Shown here: positions 44,491-54,398 of the stretch, one piece after another
How the letters are laid out: each line of letters opens with the position of its first letter
Position numbering within the stretch: position 1 is the first letter of the stretch
Assembly: GCF_014196625.1 (NCBI RefSeq)
Contig: NZ_JACIDZ010000004.1
Coordinates: forward strand, 1 to 64,000
DNA length: 64,000 nucleotides
Reading direction: 5' to 3'
Origin: Martelella radicis
GTDB taxonomy: Bacteria > Pseudomonadota > Alphaproteobacteria > Rhizobiales > Rhizobiaceae
Program-made: the position numbers and the translations under genes
Notes under the pieces: generated by a model
What the model was told of the DNA's origin: nothing
Database searches by the model: none
Seen by the model: only the letters and a program-made list of their open reading frames with translations

Positions 44491-44700
44491 ATGGACAACA
44501 CGAAGAAATGGTATCTCTCCAGGACGGTGTGGGGGGCGCTGATTGCCATCGCCGCGCCACTTTTCCAGATGGGGGGCATCTATCTGGATCATGGAACACA
44601 GAGCGAGCTTGCGGCATCGATTGCCACGATGGCAGGGGCCTCTGGGGGACTGGTTGCTCTCCTCGGGCGGATTGCCGCGAAAGGGACGCTGACGCGCTGA
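44491..44700 (+). CDS. Small membrane protein after GTA g15 (holin-like)
   Basis: A 69-aa protein MDNTKKWYLSRTVWGALIAIA with two hydrophobic segments (about 13-30 and 41-60) and a charged end. The pattern WYxSRTVWGALIA...GGLVALLGRIAA resembles small holin-like proteins common in prophages. AAAGGAACAGGC precedes the ATG, and it starts 16 bp after g15, so it is probably part of the GTA transcript. Holin function is only inferred. Confidence 0.65.
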   Translation: MDNTKKWYLSRTVWGALIAIAAPLFQMGGIYLDHGTQSELAASIATMAGASGGLVALLGRIAAKGTLTR

Positions 44701-44843
44701 AAAGGGGCGCGTCGACGGCAGCCGGAGCGTTTTCGCGCTGGCTGCCAGTTGTTCCGGTTCGTCCGGGAAGGACTATTCATTTGCAGTTCAGCCAACTATT
44801 CTTATCAGTAAGGACTGAATGAATTTCATTGGGAAACTGTGTG

Positions 44844-45089
44844 ATGTTGAAACCGATGCATGGATTGCAGTTGGCGCTTGCGGGAGGCCTGCTTCTGGCG
44901 TTTCAGACCGGCAGCACGTCTGCGGCCGATTGTAACGCCGCAGCCCAGACTGTGGTGAGGAGTACCGGCGGGCAGCTTCTGTCCGCGGTGCTTACGCCGG
45001 ACGGCAATAGTTGTCTGGTGACCGTCATCATACCTGCAAGCGATGGCAACATGCCGCGCAAGATCACTCAGACCCTGCCTGCGAACTGA
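44844..45089 (+). CDS. Small secreted protein upstream of the PhoP/Q-like pair (FeuN-like)
   Basis: Start set at the ATG giving MLKPMHGLQLAL; the 81-aa product has a signal peptide (hydrophobic 8-24, cleavage near SAADC) and a short periplasmic domain with two Cys (DCNAAAQTVVR and GNSCLVTVII). It sits 59 bp upstream of a response regulator/kinase pair. In Sinorhizobium meliloti, FeuN is a small periplasmic protein encoded next to feuP-feuQ and restrains the kinase. Size, export and position match; identity is by analogy. Confidence 0.6.
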   Translation: MLKPMHGLQLALAGGLLLAFQTGSTSAADCNAAAQTVVRSTGGQLLSAVLTPDGNSCLVTVIIPASDGNMPRKITQTLPAN

Positions 45090-45148
45090 ATAGTCCGTGG
45101 CCATTGCGCCATGCCGAAGCCCCGTCCGTAAACAGCGAACCGACCGAC

Positions 45149-45811
45149 ATGCGTATCCTGCTCATCGAAGATGACGAAAACCTGAACCGGCAGCTTGCGC
45201 AGATGCTGAAGGAATCGGATTACGTGGTCGATTGTGCCTATGATGGTGTCGAAGGCCATTTCCTCGGCGAGACGGAGCCCTATGACGCTGTGATCCTCGA
45301 TATTGGGCTGCCGCAGATGGATGGGGTGACGATCCTGGAAAAATGGCGCGCCGCCGGACGGAAGATGCCGGTACTGATCCTGACGGCCCGCGATCGATGG
45401 AGCGACAAGGTTGCCGGGATCGATGCAGGCGCTGACGACTACGTGACGAAGCCCTTCCATATCGAGGAAGTGATGGCGCGAATCCGCGCCCTGATCCGTC
45501 GCGCTGCCGGACATGCGGCCAGCACGATCCACTGTGGGCCGATCGCTCTGGATGTGAAGGCCTCGAAGGCGACCCTGAACGGCGAGCTGCTGCGGTTGAC
45601 CTCTCATGAGTACCGGCTGTTGTCCTATCTGATGCATCATCAGGGCGAGGTCGTTTCGCGCACGGAGCTGACAGAACATCTCTACGATCAGGATTTCGAC
45701 CGCGATTCCAATACGATCGAGGTCTTCGTCGGACGGTTGCGCAAGAAGGTCGGTCCGGAATGGATAGAGACTGTCCGAGGTCTTGGCTACAGGATGCAGG
45801 TGCCCGAATGA
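45149..45811 (+). CDS. feuP: OmpR-family response regulator (PhoP/FeuP-like)
   Basis: Start at the ATG giving MRILLIEDDENLN. 220 aa: receiver (1-115) with acidic pair E7/D8-D9, phosphoacceptor D51 (YDAVILDIGLPQMDG) and Lys in YVTKPFH; winged helix (~125-218) with LRLTSHEYRLLSYLMHHQGEVVSRTEL and the DNA-contact region SNTIEVFVGRLRKK. Close to PhoP-type regulators. It ends in an ATGA overlap with the kinase. In rhizobia this resembles FeuP, which affects iron uptake and cyclic glucan export. Confidence 0.85.
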   Translation: MRILLIEDDENLNRQLAQMLKESDYVVDCAYDGVEGHFLGETEPYDAVILDIGLPQMDGVTILEKWRAAGRKMPVLILTARDRWSDKVAGIDAGADDYVTKPFHIEEVMARIRALIRRAAGHAASTIHCGPIALDVKASKATLNGELLRLTSHEYRLLSYLMHHQGEVVSRTELTEHLYDQDFDRDSNTIEVFVGRLRKKVGPEWIETVRGLGYRMQVPE

Positions 45812-47187
45812 AATGGGCCAATTCTCTGACACTGCGTTCCCTGGCGCTGACGACCGTGTGGTTCGTCATCGCGCTTTTGGTGATCGCAGTGGTGATTTCG
45901 GCGCTCTACAGAAATGCCGCCGAGCGTGGCTTTCGCCAACTCCTTCAGGCTGAGATGTTCAATGTCGTCAATTCCGTTTCGATAGATGAGGACGGCGAGC
46001 TTCAAGGTGCGCCGCAGCTCGGGAACCTGAGTTACAAGCAGCCGCAAACGGGCTGGTACTGGGTTGTCGATCCGCTCTACGATGGCTCGCAAGAGGCGCT
46101 GCGTTCTCCTTCGCTTGGGGGCGAGGACCTGCCGGTCACGCCGGTCAGCGAAGTGCCCTATGATGGCGACTTTCGCAGAACCTATGTCGTTCGCGACGAT
46201 TACGACAATGAGCTGGCCGTGATCGAGACCGTGGTCGTTATGGACGATAACGATCGCGCGACGCGCGTGCGCGTCTCTGGCAATCGCGATGCCGTGGACA
46301 ATGACGTGCGCTGGTTTTCGCGCAGGCTCTATGTCGCGCTGGCGCTTTTCGGCGTCGCCAGCGTCTTGCTCAACGGACTGATCATTCTCTGGGCGTTGCG
46401 TCCGCTTGACAGGGCCCGGGCCGCGCTCAGCACGATCTCCGAACAGGGCGAGGGCGAGATGAAGGGCGAATTTCCGGTCGAGATTCAGCCGCTTGCCGAC
46501 GAGATCAACGCGCTCCTTGGCAATAATCGAGCGATTGTCGAACGCGCGCGCATGCAGGTCGGCAACCTTGCCCATTCGCTGAAGACCCCTATCGCCGTCC
46601 TGTTGAACGAGGCGCAGAGCATGGGCGGGCAGGGCGGCAAGCTGATCACGTCTCAGGTCGTGATCATGCAGGCACAGGTTCAGGCCTATCTCAACAGGGC
46701 CAGGATTGCCGCGCAGACCGAATCGGTTCTGACGCGCTGCGAGGTGGAACCGGTTCTCGAACGCCTTGTCCGCGTGATGCGACGACTGAATCCCGATACG
46801 GACTTCGATCTTTCGTGTGAAGCTGGCCTCGTTCTGGCGGCGGAGCAGCAGGATATCGAAGAAGTGGTCGGAAACCTCCTTGAGAATGCTGGGCGATTTG
46901 CCGAGAGCCGGGTCAAGGTGGATGCGCGACGGATTGAAGGGCGCGCGGAGACAGGCGAATGGGCCGAAATTCTCGTGGTCGATGACGGTCCCGGTCTGAC
47001 GCCAACCGAAATTCGCACGGCGATGAAGCGTGGTCAGCGGCTTGATGAGAGCGGCTCGGGTTCGGGGCTTGGCCTTTCCATTGTCGACGATATCGTGCAG
47101 GCTTATGGTGGCCGCTTCGAATTGACGGGGTTGGACGGTTCCGGCCTTCACGCACGGATCGTGCTGCCCGCGAAGCCAAAGAAATAG
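45808..47187 (+). CDS. feuQ: Sensor histidine kinase (PhoQ/FeuQ-like)
   Basis: Start at the ATG overlapping the regulator stop. 459 aa: helix 1 (about 12-32), a periplasmic domain of ~140 residues, helix 2 (about 176-198), HAMP-like region, HisKA with H256 (VGNLAHSLKTPIAVLLNE) and HATPase_c with N (NLLENAGRFAE), DDGPGL and SGSGLGLSIVDDI. Full set of kinase motifs, so active. The acidic-rich sensor (SIDEDGEL, VVVMDDNDRA) resembles PhoQ-type sensors. Likely partner of the regulator and of the small secreted protein upstream. Confidence 0.86.
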   Translation: MKWANSLTLRSLALTTVWFVIALLVIAVVISALYRNAAERGFRQLLQAEMFNVVNSVSIDEDGELQGAPQLGNLSYKQPQTGWYWVVDPLYDGSQEALRSPSLGGEDLPVTPVSEVPYDGDFRRTYVVRDDYDNELAVIETVVVMDDNDRATRVRVSGNRDAVDNDVRWFSRRLYVALALFGVASVLLNGLIILWALRPLDRARAALSTISEQGEGEMKGEFPVEIQPLADEINALLGNNRAIVERARMQVGNLAHSLKTPIAVLLNEAQSMGGQGGKLITSQVVIMQAQVQAYLNRARIAAQTESVLTRCEVEPVLERLVRVMRRLNPDTDFDLSCEAGLVLAAEQQDIEEVVGNLLENAGRFAESRVKVDARRIEGRAETGEWAEILVVDDGPGLTPTEIRTAMKRGQRLDESGSGSGLGLSIVDDIVQAYGGRFELTGLDGSGLHARIVLPAKPKK

Positions 47188-47355
47188 GATGCCAGGGACC
47201 GTGCGTGGTCGGTTCAGGGCGAATTCTGGCCATAATCTGTTCCTAGGTGCTTATCTGCATGAGAGTGCATTTGGCGCTCTGCGCGATCCAGGGGCCGGTC
47301 GGCTTCGCGCGATGGAACCGAATATGAAAACACTGACGTTGGGGGCGCAGACATC

Positions 47356-47766
47356 GTGAAACGGATAATTCTGCTTGCTGCCGTTACCCTGTCGGTTACG
47401 GGGTGTACAACCACTGACACCGGTGTGTCCGCCAGCGTGTCAAGCAATGTCGCGCCCGCGCAAGCCGTGCCCGTAGAAACGCTGGACGGTGGCCTTGTCG
47501 AGCGCGCGGGCGTTTCGCTCTTGCCGGCTGATCGTGCCAGCGCGCTTCGGGCGGAACAATATGCGCTCGCTTCCGTACCCGCCGGCGAATCCGTGTCCTG
47601 GCAGGGTCGCGATGCGGAGGGACGGGTGACCGCTGCCAGCCCCTATCAGGTGGGTGACCAGAACTGCCGACAATATACGCAACGAGTGATCGTGAAAGGT
47701 CAGGAATATGTCGGCAGGGGCGCCGCGTGTCGCGGCCAAGACGGTCTTTGGACGTTGCTGAACTAA
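47356..47766 (+). CDS. Small surface-antigen-like lipoprotein
   Basis: A 136-aa lipoprotein starting with GTG: signal peptide with lipobox VTGC (Cys17), then a domain with RAEQYALASVPAGESVSWQGRD and QNCRQYTQRVIVKGQEYVGRGAACRGQDGLW. The end part matches the RT0821/Lpp0805-type surface antigen fold (17-kDa antigen-like). Function is unknown. It lies between the two-component pair and the ccm operon. Confidence 0.72.
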   Translation: MKRIILLAAVTLSVTGCTTTDTGVSASVSSNVAPAQAVPVETLDGGLVERAGVSLLPADRASALRAEQYALASVPAGESVSWQGRDAEGRVTAASPYQVGDQNCRQYTQRVIVKGQEYVGRGAACRGQDGLWTLLN

Positions 47767-47872
47767 ACCGGTCTTCAAACTCGAGCGGGTCTGCGACGAT
47801 CTGCAGCAGATTAAGTCAATAAAGCTTTAGTGTGTTGGCTATCTTGCAGCGGTAGCGTACGAAGATGTCGTT

Positions 47873-49009
47873 ATGATTTTCGCCATCACTGCCCTTTTAA
47901 TTCTTGTTGTCGTGGCCCTCGCGGTCACTTTGCCGCTGTTGCGCAAGCCGCCGGAGCATGAAACCGGACTGGGAACGGGCCAGGCCTCCGTCTATCGCGA
48001 CCAGTTGCGCGAGATCGAACGTGAGAAGAGTGACGGGCTGCTTAGCGAAAAGGAATATGAGGCCGCTCGGGCCGAGATCGGCAGGCGTCTGCTTGCTGTG
48101 GCAGATGGCGCTAGCCATGCCCCCTCGGCACAGGCTGATCGTCGCAAGGTGCGTTGGGTCGCCGTCGCGGCAATCATGGCGGTGGTTGCGGGAGCGGGCC
48201 TGCTTTACCCTCTGCTCGGCACACCGGGCGCTCCTGACCAGCCGCTTGCAGCGCGAATGAACGCGGATGAGCCGGACCTCGCCGTGCTGGTGGCCCGCGT
48301 CGAACAGCACCTGGCCGAAAACCCCGATGACGGGCGCGGATGGGATGTGATTGCGCCGATCTACCTGCGTGAAAACCGGTTCGATGCTGCCGAGAATGCC
48401 TATTCGAACGCAATCCGGGTTTCCGGCGTCACCGCTGAACGCCTGGCAGGACAGGGCGAGGCCATCGTCGCCATGAACTCTGGCATCGTAACGGACGAAG
48501 CGCTCGATATCTTCAGAAGGGTGGAAACGATCGACCCCCAGGAACTGCGCGCGCTCTACTTCATTGCCCTTGCCGCAGAGCAATCGGGCGACCATGCGGT
48601 GGCGGTCGAACGTTTCAGACGACTGGAGAACGCGCTTCCGGAGGCATCGCCCTGGCGCGAGATGGTGGCGCGACGGATCGTGCTCAACAGTGAACGCCTC
48701 GCCGATGGCGGCGTTGTTGAGAACGGCCCCGATGAAGAAGCGGTAGCCGCCGCCGCACAGCTTTCGCCCGAGGCGCGCGTCGAGATGATTGACGGCATGG
48801 TATCCGGGCTTGAGCAAAGGCTCAAAGGAAACCCTGATGATATTGATGGCTGGATGCGACTGATCCGATCCTATACCGTTCTGGGAGACGATGAGAAGGC
48901 GACTTTGGCTCTTCGGCAGGCGATCGGTTATTATGGGAAGGAAAGCGAGCAGGGCATGCGCCTGGCGGCCTTTGGGGACTCGTTGCAGATTTCGGGAGCA
49001 GAGCCTTGA
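47873..49009 (+). CDS. ccmI: Cytochrome c biogenesis protein CcmI (CycH)
   Basis: A 378-aa protein: N-terminal membrane helix (1-21), then [33 protein letters not shown] typical of CcmI, a second helix (about 100-118), and a periplasmic TPR domain (about 135-375) with [35 protein letters not shown]. CcmI chaperones apocytochrome c to the haem-ligation complex. It overlaps ccmE by 4 nt. Confidence 0.92.
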   Translation: MIFAITALLILVVVALAVTLPLLRKPPEHETGLGTGQASVYRDQLREIEREKSDGLLSEKEYEAARAEIGRRLLAVADGASHAPSAQADRRKVRWVAVAAIMAVVAGAGLLYPLLGTPGAPDQPLAARMNADEPDLAVLVARVEQHLAENPDDGRGWDVIAPIYLRENRFDAAENAYSNAIRVSGVTAERLAGQGEAIVAMNSGIVTDEALDIFRRVETIDPQELRALYFIALAAEQSGDHAVAVERFRRLENALPEASPWREMVARRIVLNSERLADGGVVENGPDEEAVAAAAQLSPEARVEMIDGMVSGLEQRLKGNPDDIDGWMRLIRSYTVLGDDEKATLALRQAIGYYGKESEQGMRLAAFGDSLQISGAEP

Positions 49010-49449
49010 ATCGAAAGCAGAAACGGCTGACAGTCATTGCCGGTGGCATGGGTTTCATCGCTATCGCCGTATTGCTGGTGCTGTTCGCGCTCAGCCGCAG
49101 TGTTTCCTACTTCTACATGCCTTCCGATTTTGCCGAAAAACCGGTGGGCGAGGGCACCCGCATCCGGCTCGGCGGGCTCGTTGAAGAAGGCTCGATCAAG
49201 CGGGTCGAAAACTCCAATGTGCTCTTTACCGTGACCGATGGCTCCGGCGCCGTGCAGGTCCGCTATGCCGGCATCCTGCCGGATCTGTTTCGCGAGGGGC
49301 AGGGCGTGGTGACGGAAGGCCGGTTCGGAAACGATGGCGCGTTTCATGCCGACACGGTGCTTGCCAAGCATGATGAGAACTATATGCCGAAGGAGGTCGC
49401 CGACCGTCTGAAGGAAGACGGCGTATGGGAGGGGGAGGCAAGTCAGTGA
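49006..49449 (+). CDS. ccmE: Cytochrome c maturation haem chaperone CcmE (CycJ)
   Basis: Starts with TTG overlapping the ccmI stop (TTGA). A 147-aa protein: short N-terminus, one membrane helix (about 9-30), then an OB-fold periplasmic domain. The haem-binding H122 and Y126 lie in [13 protein letters not shown]. It receives haem from CcmC and gives it to CcmF. It overlaps ccmF by 4 nt. Confidence 0.95.
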   Translation: MNRKQKRLTVIAGGMGFIAIAVLLVLFALSRSVSYFYMPSDFAEKPVGEGTRIRLGGLVEEGSIKRVENSNVLFTVTDGSGAVQVRYAGILPDLFREGQGVVTEGRFGNDGAFHADTVLAKHDENYMPKEVADRLKEDGVWEGEASQ

Positions 49450-51446
49450 CGGTCGAGCTTGGTTTGTTTTCTCTTGTTCTGGCTCTTGCTGTCGCTCTGG
49501 TGACCTTCGTGGTACCTGCCGTCGGGGTCAGGCGGAACAATCCGCAACTCATGTCTGTCGCTGTCAGCGGCACCCTGACACTATTTGCGCTGGTGGCGAC
49601 ATCGTTCGGCGTGTTGATCCGAAGCCATCTGGTCTCAGATTTCTCCGTGCGCAATGTCTGGGAGAATTCCCATTCGCTGATGCCGTTGGTTTACAAGTTC
49701 TCCGGCGTCTGGGGCAATCACGAGGGGTCAATGATGCTCTGGCTCTTGATCCTGACGCTCTTCAGCGCGCTCGTTGCCGCCTTCAGCCGGAACTTGCCGG
49801 ACGATCTCAGGGCGAATGTCCTTTCTATCCAGGCGCTGATCGCCACGGCATTTCTCCTTTTCATCCTCCTCACGTCGAACCCCTTCATGCGGATTTTCCC
49901 GGTACCCGGCGAAGGCCAGGATCTCAATCCGATCCTCCAGGATTTCGGCCTCGCCATCCATCCGCCACTGCTCTATCTCGGCTATGTCGGCTTTTCCGTC
50001 TGCTTTTCCTTCGCGGTCGCGGCGCTCATCAGCGGACGGATCGATGCGGCATGGGCGCTTTGGGTCAGGCCTTGGGCGCTTCTGGCCTGGCTGTTTCTAA
50101 CCGCCGGAATCGCGATGGGGTCCTACTGGGCCTATTACGAGCTTGGCTGGGGCGGCTGGTGGTTCTGGGATCCGGTCGAGAACGCGTCCTTCATGCCCTG
50201 GCTTGCCGGCACCGCGCTTCTTCACTCCGCCCTCGTCATGGAAAAGCGCGAAGCGCTGAAGATCTGGACCGTGCTGCTGTCGATCCTGACCTTTTCTCTG
50301 TCGCTTCTCGGAACCTTCCTTGTCCGCTCCGGCGTGCTTACTTCGGTTCATGCCTTTGCGACCGACCCGACGCGCGGCATCTTTATTCTCGCGATCCTTG
50401 CCTTCTTCGTTGGCGGTTCGCTGGCGCTGTTTGCCTTTCGGGCTCCGCTCCTGCGCGCCGGCGGCCTGTTTTCGCCGATCTCGCGCGAAGGGGCTCTGGT
50501 CTTCAACAACCTCATTCTGACGGTGGCGACCGGGACGGTGCTGACAGGGACGCTCTATCCGCTTGTTCTCGAAACACTCACCGGCGACAAGATCTCGGTT
50601 GGTCCACCTTTCTTCAACATGACCTTCGGCGTCCTCATGATACCGCTCTTGCTTGCGGTTCCTTTCGGACCTATGCTGTCGTGGAAGCGGGGTGATCTGA
50701 AGGCCGCCAGCGAGCGCCTGTTAGCGGCGGCGATCCTGGCACTGGTGCTGGCGGCCGGCTTTATCTATTACCACTCAGGCGGTCCGGTTCTGGCAGCTGT
50801 TGCAGTGGCCATTGCGTTTTTCCTGATGTTCGGCGCGGCAAGCGATCTATGGTTTCGATCAGGCTTCGGTCGGATGTCGATGTCGCGGGCCTGGCCGCGT
50901 TTCGTAGGGCTGCCGCGCTCCGCCTTCGGCGCCGCGCTTGCTCATTTCGGGCTGGGCGTTTCGGTTCTCGGCATTGTCGCTGTCTCTCTCTACGAGACGG
51001 AGGCGGTTCTGGAGATGGCGCCCGGGATGAGTGTCGATGCCGGCGGCTACACGGTGACTTTCGGCGGCATCACGCCCGTCAGGGGCCCCAACTATGTCGA
51101 TGAGCAAGGGGCTTTCACGATCACCCGGGACGGTCGGGCAATCACGGAAAGCTTTTCGGCAAAGCGGGTTTACCTCTCAAACAACATGCCGACGACGGAA
51201 GCCGGTATCTCTACCTTCGGACTCAGCCAGCTTTATGTTTCGCTCGGCGACGAGCGCTCGGATGGCGCCTGGGTGGTTCGCGTGTGGTGGAAGCCGTTTA
51301 TTCTGTGCATCTGGCTCGGCGGCGTGGCCATGGCCCTTGGCGGCGTCGTATCGCTGACAGATCGGCGCCTGCGCGTCGGCGCGCCGGAACGAAGCCGCAA
51401 GCGCCGGATGGACGCGGCGGCAGCACATGCGGGGACTGCAGAATGA
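49446..51446 (+). CDS. ccmF: Haem lyase subunit CcmF (CycK)
   Basis: Start at GTG overlapping the ccmE stop. A 666-aa polytopic protein with the haem-handling tryptophan-rich loop [27 protein letters not shown] and conserved periplasmic histidine regions near [13 protein letters not shown], plus [17 protein letters not shown]. It joins haem to the CxxCH of apocytochromes in the periplasm with CcmH/I. It is followed by ccmH with an ATGA overlap. Confidence 0.95.
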   Translation: MTVELGLFSLVLALAVALVTFVVPAVGVRRNNPQLMSVAVSGTLTLFALVATSFGVLIRSHLVSDFSVRNVWENSHSLMPLVYKFSGVWGNHEGSMMLWLLILTLFSALVAAFSRNLPDDLRANVLSIQALIATAFLLFILLTSNPFMRIFPVPGEGQDLNPILQDFGLAIHPPLLYLGYVGFSVCFSFAVAALISGRIDAAWALWVRPWALLAWLFLTAGIAMGSYWAYYELGWGGWWFWDPVENASFMPWLAGTALLHSALVMEKREALKIWTVLLSILTFSLSLLGTFLVRSGVLTSVHAFATDPTRGIFILAILAFFVGGSLALFAFRAPLLRAGGLFSPISREGALVFNNLILTVATGTVLTGTLYPLVLETLTGDKISVGPPFFNMTFGVLMIPLLLAVPFGPMLSWKRGDLKAASERLLAAAILALVLAAGFIYYHSGGPVLAAVAVAIAFFLMFGAASDLWFRSGFGRMSMSRAWPRFVGLPRSAFGAALAHFGLGVSVLGIVAVSLYETEAVLEMAPGMSVDAGGYTVTFGGITPVRGPNYVDEQGAFTITRDGRAITESFSAKRVYLSNNMPTTEAGISTFGLSQLYVSLGDERSDGAWVVRVWWKPFILCIWLGGVAMALGGVVSLTDRRLRVGAPERSRKRRMDAAAAHAGTAE

Positions 51447-51907
51447 GGATTGGTGCCTTCCTGGCTGTCTTTCTTGTGTTTTTGCCCCTGGCAACGGCCA
51501 GCGCCGTGACGCCCGACGAGGTGCTCGATGATCCGGCGCTCGAAGCGCGCGCGCGTGAAATCTCTGCGGAGCTGCGTTGCATGGTCTGCCAGAATCAATC
51601 GATCGATGATTCCAACGCCGATCTCGCCCGGGATCTGCGACTTCTGGTTCGGACCCGTCTCGTGGACGGCGACAGCAATGAGGAAGTCATTGATTACGTG
51701 GTTTCGCGCTATGGCGAATTTGTCCTGCTCAAGCCGCGTCTTTCGTCCAAGACATGGCTTCTATGGGGCGCGCCGGCGGTGCTGCTCGTTCTCGGCGGGT
51801 TGGCCCTCTGGCGCTTTTCGTCAGCGCGCCGGTCGCCGGACCGCCCACTCTCCATGGACGAGGAATCCAGGCTCGATCGGCTTCTTGCCGAAGGCGACGA
51901 CAATTAA
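51443..51907 (+). CDS. ccmH: Cytochrome c maturation protein CcmH (CycL)
   Basis: A 154-aa protein with a signal peptide (cleaved around ASAV), the redox motif C46-M-V-C49 in [24 protein letters not shown], and a C-terminal membrane helix (about 110-130). CcmH reduces or holds the apocytochrome thiols at the lyase. It is the last of the four ccm genes here; ccmABCDG are elsewhere. degP follows after 108 bp. Confidence 0.94.
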   Translation: MRIGAFLAVFLVFLPLATASAVTPDEVLDDPALEARAREISAELRCMVCQNQSIDDSNADLARDLRLLVRTRLVDGDSNEEVIDYVVSRYGEFVLLKPRLSSKTWLLWGAPAVLLVLGGLALWRFSSARRSPDRPLSMDEESRLDRLLAEGDDN

Positions 51908-52015
51908 CAATCCGTCATTTTGTGGACAGATTTCTGTAAGGTCGCAGCATTTATAGTGCCTTTATCCGATTTGAAGACAGCTTCAAAAACGTCAATCAAG
52001 GAAAAGGTAGACCAG

Positions 52016-53554
52016 ATGCTCGACCAGACTTCCGGATACAACAAGTTCAAGCCGATTTTGAAGGCCTCGGCGCTTGCCGGCGGCGTTGCCGCTGTCCTGT
52101 TTTCGGCAGGTGCGCCGCTGACCGTTCCCGAAGCCCTAGCCGACCCGGTTTATGTCGAAGCCCCCAAGGTGCCGGGCTTTGCCGATGTGGTCGAAGCGGT
52201 CTCTCCGGCCGTTGTTTCGGTCGTTGTCGAAAGCAATGTCCAGCCGGTTGCCCAGAATGATGGCTTCGGTTTCGGCTTCGGCGGACGCGGCTTCGACAAT
52301 CTTCCCGATGATCATCCCCTGAAGCGTTTCTTCAAGGATTTCGGCGCGCCGGTCGAGCCGCAGCAGCCGCCGAAGCCGCGCAATGGCGGCCCGCGTCCGG
52401 TTGCTCAGGGGTCCGGTTTCTTCGTCTCTGAAGACGGCTACCTTGTAACCAACAACCACGTCGTGCGCGAGGGCGATACATTTTCCGTGCTGATGGATGA
52501 TGGCACCGAGTATGACGCCAGACTTGTGGGCACCGATCCGCGCACCGATCTGGCGGTGCTGAAGGTCGATGCCGATCGCGACTTCACCTATGTGAATTTC
52601 GCCGATGATGCGAAGCTTCGCGTTGGCGACTGGGTGGTTGCCGTCGGCAATCCGTTCGGCCTTGGTGGCACGGTGACCTCGGGCATCGTTTCCGCGCTCG
52701 GTCGTGATATCGCCTCCGGTCCCTACGACGACTACATCCAGGTCGATGCTGCGGTCAATCACGGCAATTCTGGCGGTCCGACCTTCGATCTCAATGGCGA
52801 AGTCGTCGGCATCAACACTGCGATCTTTTCGCCGTCCGGCGGTAATGTCGGTATCGCTTTCGCCATCCCGTCTCATCTGGCTCAGGATGTGGTCAATGAC
52901 CTGATCGACGACGGCACAGTCGAGCGCGGCTGGCTTGGCGTGCGCATCCAACCCGTGACCGAAGATATCGCCGACGCGATCGGTCTCGCAAAGCCCGAAG
53001 GTGCCATGATTTCGGAGCCGACTGAGGACAGTCCCGGTGCGGAGGCAGGTCTCCAGCAGGGAGACGTGATCACTGCGGTCAATGGCGAGGTTATCGAGGA
53101 TGCTCGTTCGCTGTCACGGATGATCGGCATGATGGAGCCCGGCGACAATGTCGAGCTTTCTGTCTGGCGCGACGGCAAGTCGCAGACGATTGACGTCACG
53201 CTTGGCGAATTCCCGAGCGAAGACCAACTCGCCGCTGCCGAGGGCATGAGTGCGCCAGCCGAAAGTACGCTGATGACGCAGATGGGCATTGAAGTGCGTC
53301 CGTCCGATGACGGCAAGGGCGTGACGGTAACCGCCGTCAACCCTGATTCGGATGCGGCCCAGAAGGGGCTTGCCGAAGGGCAGAAGATCCTGAGCGTCAA
53401 CAACAAGGAAGTCGGCTCGGCCCAGGACATTCTCGAGCAGGTCAAGCAAGCCGCGAGCAATGGACGTAAGCAGGCGCTCTTCCAGGTCGAGACAGAGAAT
53501 GGCAGCATGTTCACCGCCCTGCCGACCGGCAGCGAGAACAAGGATGCCGGCTGA
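52016..53554 (+). CDS. degP: Periplasmic serine protease DegP/HtrA (Do family)
   Basis: Start set at MLDQTSGYNKFKP. A 512-aa protein with an N-terminal export segment (~18-43), trypsin-like domain with triad H148 (NNHVV), D178 (TDLAVLK) and S252 (HGNSGGPTF), a linker with a flexible GFGFGFGGRGF loop, and two PDZ domains (about 300-390 and 420-505). It degrades or holds misfolded envelope proteins. It follows ccmH in the same direction and is closed by a strong terminator. Confidence 0.93.
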   Translation: MLDQTSGYNKFKPILKASALAGGVAAVLFSAGAPLTVPEALADPVYVEAPKVPGFADVVEAVSPAVVSVVVESNVQPVAQNDGFGFGFGGRGFDNLPDDHPLKRFFKDFGAPVEPQQPPKPRNGGPRPVAQGSGFFVSEDGYLVTNNHVVREGDTFSVLMDDGTEYDARLVGTDPRTDLAVLKVDADRDFTYVNFADDAKLRVGDWVVAVGNPFGLGGTVTSGIVSALGRDIASGPYDDYIQVDAAVNHGNSGGPTFDLNGEVVGINTAIFSPSGGNVGIAFAIPSHLAQDVVNDLIDDGTVERGWLGVRIQPVTEDIADAIGLAKPEGAMISEPTEDSPGAEAGLQQGDVITAVNGEVIEDARSLSRMIGMMEPGDNVELSVWRDGKSQTIDVTLGEFPSEDQLAAAEGMSAPAESTLMTQMGIEVRPSDDGKGVTVTAVNPDSDAAQKGLAEGQKILSVNNKEVGSAQDILEQVKQAASNGRKQALFQVETENGSMFTALPTGSENKDAG

Positions 53555-53574
53555 TCGGCTCTGACAGGATGACG

Positions 53575-53610
53575 AGGGGCGCATGGGCAGCAGGCCTGTG
53601 CGCCCCTTTT
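53575..53610 (+). terminator. Intrinsic terminator after degP
   Basis: AGGGGCGCA (53575-53583) and TGCGCCCCT (53599-53607) form a 9-bp stem with T's to 53610. It ends the degP transcript 21 bp beyond the stop and separates it from the next two-component pair. Confidence 0.88.
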
Positions 53611-53705
53611 GTTTCGCAGCTCTTTTCGGAGTTCTCACCATGTCTGTCGATGAAACCCGCGAGACCGCTTGTAACCCGGATCGCAATGGCGATATTGTCG
53701 CCGCC

Positions 53706-54383
53706 ATGCGCGTTCTGGTAATTGAAGATGACCTCGAGGCAGCCGCCTATTTGACCAAGGCCTTTCGTGAGGCCGGCATCACCTGCGAACATGCGGGCGA
53801 TGGTGAAAGCGGCTTGTTCATGGCGAGCGAAAACGAGTACGACGTGCTGGTCGTGGACCGCATGCTGCCGCGTCGCGACGGGCTGTCGGTGATCTCCGCC
53901 TTGCGCTTGCGCGGCGTGCATACGCCGGTATTGATCCTGTCCGCGTTGGGACAGGTGGACGACAGGGTCACCGGGCTGAGGGCGGGCGGCGACGACTACC
54001 TGCCCAAGCCATATGCCTTCAGCGAGCTTCTGGCGCGTGTCGAGGTTCTCGGCCGGCGCAAGGGCGCGCCGGACCAGGACGTCGTCTACCGCGTCGGCGA
54101 TCTGGAACTCGATCGCCTGTCGCATGAGGTGCGCAGGGCCGGTCGCGAAATCACGCTCCAGCCGCGCGAATACCGCCTTCTCGAATACCTGATGAAGAAT
54201 GCCGGGCAGGTGGTCACCCGCACCATGCTTCTTGAGAATGTGTGGGACTATCACTTTGATCCGCAGACCAATGTGATCGACGTGCATGTCTCGCGTCTGC
54301 GATCCAAGATCGAGAAGGATTTCGACAAGCCGCTTTTGAAGACGATTCGCGGCTCCGGCTACATGATCAAATATGATCCCTGA
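53706..54383 (+). CDS. OmpR-family response regulator
   Basis: 225 aa from the ATG giving MRVLVIEDDLEAAAYL; an in-frame ATG at 53640 has a GGAG site 8 bp upstream and may be the true start, adding 22 residues. The receiver has D51 (YDVLVVDRMLPRRDG) and Lys in YLPKPYAF; the winged helix has LQPREYRLLEYLMKNAGQVVTRTML and TNVIDVHVSRLRSK. It is followed after 15 bp by its probable kinase. It resembles QseB/TctD-type regulators; the signal is not known. Confidence 0.88.
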   Translation: MRVLVIEDDLEAAAYLTKAFREAGITCEHAGDGESGLFMASENEYDVLVVDRMLPRRDGLSVISALRLRGVHTPVLILSALGQVDDRVTGLRAGGDDYLPKPYAFSELLARVEVLGRRKGAPDQDVVYRVGDLELDRLSHEVRRAGREITLQPREYRLLEYLMKNAGQVVTRTMLLENVWDYHFDPQTNVIDVHVSRLRSKIEKDFDKPLLKTIRGSGYMIKYDP

Positions 54384-54398
54384 AGTTGATCCCGACAG

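Noticed and set aside
30171-44700. Treating the cluster as a normal prophage
   Set aside because: No integrase, repressor, replication or lysis-regulation gene and no attachment-site repeats were seen; gene order and short tape measure match GTAs.
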